Assembly (NCBI GenBank): GCA_900753685.1
Contig: CAAEAB010000116.1
Span: 1-7,283 of the forward strand
Source: Lachnospiraceae bacterium
GTDB taxonomy: Bacteria > Bacillota > Clostridia > Lachnospirales > Lachnospiraceae
Reading direction: 5' to 3'
DNA length: 7,283 nt
In this document: piece after piece, positions 1 to 6,418 of the stretch
Numbering within the stretch: position 1 is the first letter of the stretch
How the letters are laid out: every line of letters starts with the position of its first letter
Notes under the pieces: generated by a model
Told to the model about the DNA's origin: nothing
The model's input: only the letters and a program-made list of their open reading frames with translations
The model's database searches: none
Program-made: the position numbers and the translations under genes

Positions 1-929
1 GCATAGGTCCAGGCCGAAGTTTCCGCCGTCTTTTCGTGAATAAAGGCAATATTCAGTTTCGGAGAACTCATCGGAAGGAGGCTGGCAAGAATATTTATCA
101 CCTTACTGGCGTTTTCCTCCGGCGACATGTTCAGTTCCGGTATACTGCCTTCCCGAAGCTTTAATTCCTCCCGGGATTTCAGTATTTTTTTCTTGAATTC
201 CGAAGCGCTGAGATTCAACAGCTCGGAATAATCGTAAACCCGCAGGAAGGTCAGCAGCGCGTCATCCACCGTACCTCCCGAATGGATTTTTCCTTTATCT
301 TTATAAAAGGTTTTAAATTTCAAATGAAGGGAATGAAAATTCATCCGATCGTCATCGTTCCATTTTTCATCTGGACGTTTTCCTACCAGACGCTGAAGCC
401 TGGCATAACTTCCCTCTTCTGAAAAACAGAGGTCATTAATTTTAGACAAACGGTAAAAATCTATAAACTCATAATAGATTCGGTTCTCCTTATCGTCCGT
501 TCTGGCTGGAAGAATCCGTATAACTGTTCCCGGAATAGAGACAGCGCCGACACATTTAAGGACGCTGACCCGCTTATTGCCTTCCTCCACATAAAATTTA
601 TTCATAAACTCATAGGCTTTAATCGGCTCCCGTATCCCCTCCTCCATATGAGAGCTGTACAGAGATATCCATTTCTGGGCAAACTCAGACTTCTCAGATA
701 AGATTGGATAGAAGCTTTTGCTGAAGGATATACCTCTGGCCGCGGTTTTTGTTCCCACAATCTGAGCCGCAGGAATCTGAACCAGGCCAAGAGACATCTC
801 TCCTACCGTTGTAATATGATTCTCATTGATAATATCATCCAGAATTTCTATTTCCTCTTTTTCCTTTTTACCAAGCCGCATGTACTTCACATATTCGGTA
901 TACGGTTCGGCACTTAATCGCAAAGACAT
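1..929 (-). CDS. BMP-domain protein with N-terminal ParB/Srx-like module, partial (3' end outside window)
   Basis: The frame is open from ATG at 929 to the left edge: 309 complete codons without a stop. AAAGGAAGAG lies 5 nt before the ATG, inside the end of the fructokinase gene, and the two genes overlap by 16 nt, suggesting translational coupling. The protein starts with charged residues and has no signal peptide, lipobox or membrane segment, so this part looks cytoplasmic. Residues about 48-145 resemble a ParB/sulfiredoxin-like fold: an opening strand around VQIPAAQIVGTKTA, then PIKAYEF and FYVEEGNKRVSVLK (112-125), then SIPGTVIRILP. Residues 146-290 are a linker region of unclear fold. 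From about 291, KLNIAFIHEKTAETSAWTY matches the opening of BMP/Med/PnrA-type ligand-binding domains, which continue beyond the window. Known BMP proteins are nucleoside-binding lipoproteins or cytoplasmic regulators such as Bacillus Med. Lack of an export signal favours sensing or regulation over transport, but that is inference. The ligand is unknown. Confidence 0.8.
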   Translation of the reverse strand, partial: MSLRLSAEPYTEYVKYMRLGKKEKEEIEILDDIINENHITTVGEMSLGLVQIPAAQIVGTKTAARGISFSKSFYPILSEKSEFAQKWISLYSSHMEEGIREPIKAYEFMNKFYVEEGNKRVSVLKCVGAVSIPGTVIRILPARTDDKENRIYYEFIDFYRLSKINDLCFSEEGSYARLQRLVGKRPDEKWNDDDRMNFHSLHLKFKTFYKDKGKIHSGGTVDDALLTFLRVYDYSELLNLSASEFKKKILKSREELKLREGSIPELNMSPEENASKVINILASLLPMSSPKLNIAFIHEKTAETSAWTY

Positions 930-1870
930 AAAATCTCTTCCTTTCGCGGCATAACCCTCAGAGCGCCCTTTCTCGTCGTGATAATTGAAGCAGCCGCATT
1001 GGCAAAGCCAAGCATTTCTTCCAATTCATTCGCATTATATTCCCTCCACCCGTGACTCAATACATAATGGAGGATACAGGCGCAGAACGTATCTCCCGCG
1101 CCTGTTGTTTCAATCGTGTGTTCCTGCAAGATGGCCGCCTTAGAAACACAGAGATTGTTGGTGTAAGCACGACTGCCCTCTTTGCCGAGGGACAGCAAAA
1201 TTAAAGGGATATGGAAGCTTCGCAAAAGCACATCGATTCCCTCGTCGAAATCCTCAAGCCCTGTCAGCCACTGGATTTCATTATCAGATATTTTTAAAAT
1301 ATGACAGTGTTCCATGCCATATAGAATTTCCCTTTTCGCGTCGGCAAGGCTCTTCCAGAGCGGTTCCCTCAAATTCGGATCAAAGGATAATAAAGCCCCG
1401 GATTTTTCCGCAATTTCAATGGCTTTCCGTGTCGCCTTCCGGCATGTCTCATCTGTCATGGATAAGGAGCCGTAATGAAAAATTTTACTGGACGCAATTA
1501 ACTCTTCATCAATATCCGCTTCCGAAAGCATCATATCCGCTCCAGGATTACGATAAAATGAAAACTCTCTGTCCCCGTCGTCCAAGGTATGAACAAAGGC
1601 CAGGGTTGTATGGACGTTTTCATCCTTTTTAAGCCCTCTTGTGTCGATTCCGACTTCTTCAAGAGCCGCCTCAAGCTGGGCGCCAAACATATCTTTTCCA
1701 ATCTTCCCGATAAAGGCCGTCTTATGTTCAAGACGATTTAACATGGCAAGGACGTTACATGGAGCACCGCCCGGATTTGCCTCCAATATGGGATTTCCCT
1801 GAGAACTGGTTCCGTTTTCTGTAAAATCAATGAGTAATTCGCCTAAAGCGGTCACATCGTAGGGTTTCAT
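914..1870 (-). CDS. scrK: PfkB-family carbohydrate kinase, probable fructokinase
   Basis: This 318-residue ribokinase-fold (PfkB) kinase probably uses ATP to convert fructose to fructose-6-phosphate in the cytoplasm. The N-terminal GELLIDF (10-16) and the glycine-rich GGAPCNVLAMLNRL (34-47) are typical of bacterial fructokinases, as are NPGAD (108-112) and DPNLRE (164-169). TTGAGDTF (255-262) is the second PfkB signature, with Asp260 as the expected catalytic base and GAG forming the anion hole. Length is normal and no key residue is missing. The start overlaps the stop of the amylosucrase-like gene as ATGA, with GGGAGGAG 7 nt before the ATG, so translation is probably coupled. That neighbour would release fructose, which supports the fructokinase call. 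Another sugar substrate remains possible, because PfkB specificity is hard to read from sequence. The symbol scrK is by similarity. Confidence 0.88.
   Translation of the reverse strand: MKPYDVTALGELLIDFTENGTSSQGNPILEANPGGAPCNVLAMLNRLEHKTAFIGKIGKDMFGAQLEAALEEVGIDTRGLKKDENVHTTLAFVHTLDDGDREFSFYRNPGADMMLSEADIDEELIASSKIFHYGSLSMTDETCRKATRKAIEIAEKSGALLSFDPNLREPLWKSLADAKREILYGMEHCHILKISDNEIQWLTGLEDFDEGIDVLLRSFHIPLILLSLGKEGSRAYTNNLCVSKAAILQEHTIETTGAGDTFCACILHYVLSHGWREYNANELEEMLGFANAAASIITTRKGALRVMPRKEEILCLCD
935..944 (-). promoter_or_regulatory. Ribosome binding site of the BMP-domain gene
   Basis: AAAGGAAGAG lies 5 nt upstream of the ATG at 929, within the last codons of the fructokinase gene. It is what fixes the start of the downstream gene, whose reading frame runs off the window. 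Confidence 0.65.
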
Positions 1871-3738
1871 ACCTGATCTCCTCCCAGTACATCTTGTTTT
1901 TTCAAATAATAAAATCCATAGGCCGGGATATTTACCCCCGACGCCTTCATCGGCCGGTCGGAAATCATATCCACGTACATTCCGTCGGTCTCGTTAATCC
2001 AGGCTGTTTTATCATACTCACTGAAATTAAACAAACCAAGAATCTTTTCACCTTCGTAGTATCTGCCGATACACAGAACACTCTGATCCCAAGTCTCAAT
2101 GGTCCATGTATCCGCTTCCGCCATAAATACCTTTTCATTTTTACGGATTTTTTCCAATCTGTCAAGCTGGCTGAAAAGCTTTCCCGCAACTGTCGTTTCA
2201 TCATCAATCTGAGAGACCGCCTTCCAGTCCATGGCGCCCCGGTGAATATACCTGGAATCTTCCGCCTTATTCGGATTTTCTTTGTAGCTGTAATCATTTA
2301 ACCGGCCAATCTCATCGCCGCCGTAAATCACCGGAATTCCTGACTGCATAAACATATAGGCATGAAGCATGACATCCATTCGAATCGCCTGCTCAAGATC
2401 CGGTGCCCCCATCTGTGCGCCTTCAGACAAAGCCTTCTCGATACCGCACATGGAAGCCGTCGTTCCGCAGAAACGGGCATCCTTTGTCAGCGGATCATTA
2501 TTGTAGAGCTCGCCCCGGCTATTACTTGCCCCCGCATAGCCTTGGAAATAATCATTCAAATACTGTTTATGGGAAACCTCACCGATGCCTTCCTGCATCA
2601 GCGTACCATAATCCAGCCCCCAGCCAATATCATCATGACACCGAAGGTAGTTTAAGAAAACATAAGCCTTCGGCAACCCATTAACAATATCTAACTGCCG
2701 CTTTAATAGACGAACGTCCCGGGTCGCCACCGTATGCCAGGTCGTCGCCATCGTTGTCACATTATAGAGCATATGACACTCGGGCTTTTCCACCGTTCCG
2801 AAGTAAGGAACCACCTTTTCCGGCTCCATAACAACTTCTCCGAGAAGTAAAATTCCCGGACATACAATTTCGCTGATTATACGCATCATACGGACAATCG
2901 TGTGAACCCTTGGCAAATTCCGGCACGGCGTATATAATTCCTTCCAGATATAAGGCACCGCATCAATACGCATAATATCGATTCCCTTATTGGCAAGATA
3001 CAAAAAATTATACATCATTTCATTAAACACCCGGGGATTTTTATAATTTAAATCCCATTGATAGGGATAAAATGTGGTCATCACATACTGTCCGACATCA
3101 GGTAGCCATGTAAAATTCCCCGGCGCCGTCGTCGGAAATACCTGGGGAACGGTGCTTTCATAAATTCCCGGCACTGTAAAATCATCAAAAAAGAAATAAC
3201 GGCTCTTGTACGCCTCATCCCCCTGACGGGCCTTCTTCGCCCACTCATGGTCCTCGGATGTATGATTCATAACAAAATCCATACACACATTGATTTGCTT
3301 TTCATGACAGGCAGCCGTCAGCTTCTCCAAATCCTCCATCGTACCGAGCTTTTCCTGAACTTTTCGAAAATCCGCTACCGCGTATCCACCGTCAGAACGG
3401 CCTTCCACCGTATCCAGAAAAGGCATCAGATGAATATAATTCACATTACATTTTTCAAGGTAATCCAGTTTGCCCCGAACGCCTTTCATATTTCCCGCAA
3501 AATTATCTATATAAAACATCATGCCGAGCATGTCATTTTTCTTATACCAGTCCGGCTGTGCCTCTCTTTCTAAATCTGAAATTTTTAACTCTTCGTTTCT
3601 TTCCTCATAAAAACGTCGCATCGAATCACACAATTCATCGAACATCGCTTCATTTCCGTAAAGCTCTATATAAAGCCATTTCAATTCATCCAAATGGCGG
3701 CGAAATCTCTCCTCAAACACCTTCCAATTATTGTCCAT
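1867..3738 (-). CDS. Amylosucrase-like GH13 enzyme (sucrose transglucosylase or hydrolase)
   Basis: The 623-residue protein matches the GH13 amylosucrase family (Neisseria polysaccharea enzyme about 636 residues) over its whole length. Amylosucrase splits sucrose, releases fructose and adds glucose to an alpha-1,4-glucan; close relatives only hydrolyse sucrose. There is a helical N-terminal region (1-60), then the barrel. Visible sites are SDGGY (Asp116), DFVMNHTS (154-161), GIDIMRIDAV with nucleophile Asp259, LLGEVV with acid/base Glu301, and RCHDDIGW (366-373) with transition-state Asp369 followed by Asp370. Asp116 and Arg496 (in EDSRYIHR) fit the salt bridge that closes the sucrose pocket. 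A C-terminal beta domain includes LFNFSEY (569-575). No signal peptide, so cytoplasmic. The frame extends upstream to 3774, but AGGAGAGG at 3744-3751 selects the ATG at 3738. The fructokinase gene overlaps its stop by 4 nt. Transferase versus hydrolase activity cannot be read directly. Confidence 0.88.
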   Translation of the reverse strand: MDNNWKVFEERFRRHLDELKWLYIELYGNEAMFDELCDSMRRFYEERNEELKISDLEREAQPDWYKKNDMLGMMFYIDNFAGNMKGVRGKLDYLEKCNVNYIHLMPFLDTVEGRSDGGYAVADFRKVQEKLGTMEDLEKLTAACHEKQINVCMDFVMNHTSEDHEWAKKARQGDEAYKSRYFFFDDFTVPGIYESTVPQVFPTTAPGNFTWLPDVGQYVMTTFYPYQWDLNYKNPRVFNEMMYNFLYLANKGIDIMRIDAVPYIWKELYTPCRNLPRVHTIVRMMRIISEIVCPGILLLGEVVMEPEKVVPYFGTVEKPECHMLYNVTTMATTWHTVATRDVRLLKRQLDIVNGLPKAYVFLNYLRCHDDIGWGLDYGTLMQEGIGEVSHKQYLNDYFQGYAGASNSRGELYNNDPLTKDARFCGTTASMCGIEKALSEGAQMGAPDLEQAIRMDVMLHAYMFMQSGIPVIYGGDEIGRLNDYSYKENPNKAEDSRYIHRGAMDWKAVSQIDDETTVAGKLFSQLDRLEKIRKNEKVFMAEADTWTIETWDQSVLCIGRYYEGEKILGLFNFSEYDKTAWINETDGMYVDMISDRPMKASGVNIPAYGFYYLKKQDVLGGDQV

Positions 3739-3743
3739 CGATT

Positions 3744-3751
3744 CCTCTCCT
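3744..3751 (-). promoter_or_regulatory. Ribosome binding site that sets the amylosucrase start
   Basis: AGGAGAGG lies 5 nt before the ATG at 3738. An in-frame ATG 36 nt upstream (3774) would place this site inside the coding region, would start within the hairpin, and would add 12 residues (MAWLHSWIGEES) that I do not recognise as part of the family. The 3738 start is therefore preferred. Confidence 0.8.
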
Positions 3752-3758
3752 ATCCATG

Positions 3759-3791
3759 AATGAAGCCAGGCCAAACAGGCCCGGCTTCATT
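3759..3791 (-). repeat. Strong intergenic hairpin between the ATPase and amylosucrase genes
   Basis: On the transcribed strand, a 14-nt arm (AATGAAGCCGGGCC) pairs with GGCCTGGCTTCATT across a 5-nt loop (TGTTT). All 14 positions pair, one as G-U. It begins 7 nt after the ATPase stop codon and ends 7 nt before the amylosucrase ribosome binding site. It resembles a terminator stem, but the bases after it are CATGGATAGG rather than a T-run, so classic intrinsic termination is doubtful. An RNA-processing or 3'-end-protecting element, partial attenuator or translation-modulating structure are alternatives. The pairing is seen; the role is inferred. Confidence 0.75.
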
Positions 3792-3798
3792 ACAAATA

Positions 3799-4896
3799 TT
3801 ACTGACAGATAACCTTTTCTGTTTCTTTGTCAAAAACATGGATTTTTTCCGTATCAAATGCCACGCGAATATTATCGCCTGCCCGCACGCCGACATGGGC
3901 CGGAACTCTGGCTGTTAATTTTTGCTCATTGGCGAGCAAATACAGATAAATTTCAGAACCCATTAATTCTGTCATATCTACGTCGGTTTTAATATTTGCT
4001 GCTTCGGACACTTTAAGATAAGACTCTTCCACATGAATATCCTCCGGACGGATACCCATCACAACTTCCTTGCCCACATAAGCAAGTAATTCTTTATGTT
4101 TCATAGGAATCCGGCTTGAACCGAAAACAAGAACAACGCCGTCCCCTTCCTTTTCCACTTTAACATTCAGGAAGTTCATCTGAGGAGAACCTATAAATCC
4201 AGCAACAAACATGTTGCATGGATAGTTGTAAAGGTTCTGAGGCGTATCTACCTGCTGGATAAATCCGTCTTTCATAACAACGATCCGGTCACCCATCGTC
4301 ATAGCTTCGGTCTGATCATGGGTTACATAGACAAAGGTTGTCTGTAAACGTTTATGAAGAGCAGCAATCTGACTTCTCATTTCAGTACGAAGCTTTGCGT
4401 CCAGGTTGGACAATGGCTCGTCGAGAAGGAATACTTCCGGGTCGCGGACCATGGCGCGTCCGAGGGCAACACGCTGACGCTGACCACCGGATAAAGCTCT
4501 CGGTTTACGGTCAAGATATGGTTCCAGTCCAAGAATCTTTGCCGCTTCATTAACCTTCTGGTCGATTTCCGCCTGAGGAACTTTACTCAGCTCCAGAGCA
4601 AAAGCCATATTTTTCCGTACAGTCATATGTGGGTACAGAGCATAGTTCTGGAATACCATCGCGATATTTCTGTCCTTTGGGGAAACATCATTCACTACAC
4701 GGTCGCCGATGATCAGTTCGCCCTTGGATACGCTTTCCAAACCGGCAATCATACGCAGGGTTGTGGATTTTCCGCATCCGGATGGTCCTACCAAAACGAC
4801 AAACTCTTTATCTTTAATTTCAAGATTTAAGTCCGGAACAACAGTTACGCCATTATCATATGTTTTTTCTACATGTTTAAAACTAATACTTGCCAT
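3799..4896 (-). CDS. msmK: Sugar ABC transporter ATP-binding protein, MsmK/UgpC/MalK type
   Basis: This 365-residue ATPase belongs to the CUT1 carbohydrate-importer class. It would form a dimer on the inner face of the membrane and power sugar uptake. Motifs are complete: Walker A GPSGCGKST (37-45), Q-loop Gln83 in VFQNYALYPHM, signature LSGGQRQR (135-142), Walker B VFLLDEP (155-161), D-loop SNLD (163-166) and switch His193 in VTHDQ. After about residue 235 comes the TOBE/OB-fold regulatory domain, with GSPQMNF (236-242) and GIRPEDIH (281-288), at normal length for the family. AGGAGG lies 8 nt before the ATG. No permease or solute-binding protein is adjacent, which fits a shared ATPase such as Streptococcus MsmK that serves several importers. 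Automatic annotation often names such proteins UgpC, a glycerol-3-phosphate label. The sugar context here makes oligosaccharide import more likely, but the substrate cannot be read from the ATPase. Confidence 0.93.
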   Translation of the reverse strand: MASISFKHVEKTYDNGVTVVPDLNLEIKDKEFVVLVGPSGCGKSTTLRMIAGLESVSKGELIIGDRVVNDVSPKDRNIAMVFQNYALYPHMTVRKNMAFALELSKVPQAEIDQKVNEAAKILGLEPYLDRKPRALSGGQRQRVALGRAMVRDPEVFLLDEPLSNLDAKLRTEMRSQIAALHKRLQTTFVYVTHDQTEAMTMGDRIVVMKDGFIQQVDTPQNLYNYPCNMFVAGFIGSPQMNFLNVKVEKEGDGVVLVFGSSRIPMKHKELLAYVGKEVVMGIRPEDIHVEESYLKVSEAANIKTDVDMTELMGSEIYLYLLANEQKLTARVPAHVGVRAGDNIRVAFDTEKIHVFDKETEKVICQ

Positions 4897-4904
4897 GATA
4901 TATA

Positions 4905-4910
4905 CCTCCT
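4905..4910 (-). promoter_or_regulatory. Ribosome binding site of the ATPase gene
   Basis: A consensus AGGAGG lies 8 nt before the ATG at 4896. It sits in the 31-nt gap after galT, where I see no convincing promoter or terminator, so the gene is probably read through from galT but initiates translation independently and strongly. Confidence 0.75.
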
Positions 4911-4927
4911 ATTATCATCCTAATTCA

Positions 4928-6418
4928 TTAAAGTGTCTCTACAAATCTCATAAAGGCTTCTCGGCCTTCTTCCGTACATTTATATACACCGGCATCCTCC
5001 AATACATGGATAAAGACGATGCCCACTTCCTTTTGAAGAATTTCTTTAATATTTTCCCGGTCTATCCGTTCATATTTCGGAAGGAATTCAGCCACCCAGG
5101 CGGCATGCTTCTCAATTTTCTCATTGGAAGCCACATCCTTTCCCTCCAGGATATATTCCTCCAAAAGCTCCAGTTCCTCTTTTAATCGGGATGGAAGCAC
5201 CGCCAGTCCCATCACTTCGATCAAGCCGATATTTTCCTTTTTAATGTGATGATACTGGGCATGAGGATGATAAACACCCAGTGGATGTTCCTCCGTCGTT
5301 ATATTATTCCTCAAGGTCAGATCCAGCTCAAACAGCCCGTCCCTCATCCGCGCGATGGGCGTGATTGTATTGTGCGGTTCTCCATCGGTTTCAGCAAATA
5401 TAAATGCCGCCTCATCCGTATACCGCCTCCAGGCTTCAAGCACATGTACCGCCAGCTCCGTCAGCCGTTTATCTTCCCTGTGACGAATCCGCAGAACGGA
5501 TAATGGCCACTTCACAATACCAACCTCCACATCCTCAAATCCGGGAATAGTCACTGACCTTTCGATTGGAGCTCTTGCCATGGCAAAGGTATAATGACCA
5601 CCTTGAAAATGATCGTGGCTCAAAATCGAGCCGCCCACGATCGGCAAATCCGCATTGGAGCCGATAAAGTAATGGGGAAAAAGCTTAATGAAATCAAAAA
5701 GCTTCACAAAAGTCTCTCTGTCGATCTTCATCGGCGTATGCTTCTGATTAAACACAATGCAATGTTCGTTATAATAAACATAAGGCGAATACTGAAAGCC
5801 CCACGGACTGTCATTGATGGTAATCGGGATCACCCGGTGATTTTCCCGGGCCGGATGATCAATCCGTCCCGCATAGCCCTCATTTTCCGCACAGAGCTGA
5901 CACTTTGGATAGCCGGCCGTTTTTACATTTTTCGCCGCTGCAATCGCCTTCGGATCCTTTTCTGGCTTGGATAGGTTGATTGTAATATCAATATTTCCAT
6001 AATCACTTTCCACAACCCATTTCCGATCCTTTTTGATACGGTAACGCCGGATATAATCACTATCCTGGCTCAACCGGTAAAAATACTGCGTCGCCTCTTC
6101 CGGGCTTTTTTCATATTGTTTCCAGAACTCCCTCTGTACCTGTGATGGCCGGGGTATAAGACAATTCATCAGCTTCGTATCAAATAAATCCCGATACACA
6201 ATGCCATCCGATATGATCCCCCGCGCCACGGCCTCGTCCAGAAGCGCTTTAAGAATCGCTTCCAGATCCGGCTGTGTACCGCTCTCCTCTGGTTCTCTGT
6301 AATCATCTTCCTTAAAAAGCTCCAGAAGAAGATTAATTGTATAATTCTTTTCACATTCCGGTGTTAATCCGGTATCCATGCCATACCGCACCAGTCTGTA
6401 AATACTTTCACTTAACAT
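4928..6418 (-). CDS. galT: Galactose-1-phosphate uridylyltransferase, type 2 (UTP/UDP-glucose--hexose-1-phosphate)
   Basis: The 496-residue enzyme swaps galactose-1-phosphate for glucose-1-phosphate on UDP-glucose, the second Leloir step, in the cytoplasm. Length and sequence fit the Firmicute type 2 family (about 490 residues) rather than the shorter E. coli type. The N-terminus, with IYRLVRYG and NYTINLLLELF, is typical of type 2 proteins and supports the first ATG. The active-site strand is SHDHFQGG (267-274), where the His-x-His-x-Gln arrangement supplies the histidine that carries uridylate. Other family blocks are HPARENHRVIPI (188-199), HNTITPIAR (349-357) and GVYHPHAQYHHIKKENIGLI (381-400). 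A single CQLC pair (173-176) could bind metal. The start overlaps the galK stop by 7 nt; GGGAGAAGG is 12 nt upstream, rather far, so coupling to galK translation is likely. No truncation is visible. Confidence 0.94.
   Translation of the reverse strand: MLSESIYRLVRYGMDTGLTPECEKNYTINLLLELFKEDDYREPEESGTQPDLEAILKALLDEAVARGIISDGIVYRDLFDTKLMNCLIPRPSQVQREFWKQYEKSPEEATQYFYRLSQDSDYIRRYRIKKDRKWVVESDYGNIDITINLSKPEKDPKAIAAAKNVKTAGYPKCQLCAENEGYAGRIDHPARENHRVIPITINDSPWGFQYSPYVYYNEHCIVFNQKHTPMKIDRETFVKLFDFIKLFPHYFIGSNADLPIVGGSILSHDHFQGGHYTFAMARAPIERSVTIPGFEDVEVGIVKWPLSVLRIRHREDKRLTELAVHVLEAWRRYTDEAAFIFAETDGEPHNTITPIARMRDGLFELDLTLRNNITTEEHPLGVYHPHAQYHHIKKENIGLIEVMGLAVLPSRLKEELELLEEYILEGKDVASNEKIEKHAAWVAEFLPKYERIDRENIKEILQKEVGIVFIHVLEDAGVYKCTEEGREAFMRFVETL

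Noticed and set aside
602..790. 62-codon open frame on the minus strand near the left edge
   Set aside because: It is out of frame within the BMP/ParB-like gene, which is open for all 309 codons from 929 and has recognisable motifs.
1894..2301. 135-codon open frame on the plus strand opposite the amylosucrase gene
   Set aside because: It is fully antisense to a well-conserved coding region, and its translation shows no recognisable domain.
3759..3791. Calling the intergenic hairpin a Rho-independent terminator
   Set aside because: No T-run follows the stem on either strand, and it sits between same-direction genes with a ribosome binding site 7 nt later. I listed it as a hairpin of unknown role instead.
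4201..4216. Small inverted repeat GCAAC/GTTGC around 4201-4216
   Set aside because: It has only 5 paired bases, inside the ATPase coding sequence, and no T-run or other regulatory context.
4709..5185. 158-codon open frame on the plus strand across the galT-ATPase junction
   Set aside because: It lies antisense to two clear genes, begins opposite the ATPase domain, and its product resembles no family I know. It reads as a shadow of the coding strand.
5829..5841. Palindrome ATCACC-C-GGTGAT as a possible operator
   Set aside because: It lies inside conserved galT codons (the HRVIP region), where the sequence is explained by the protein. A single 13-base palindrome is expected by chance.
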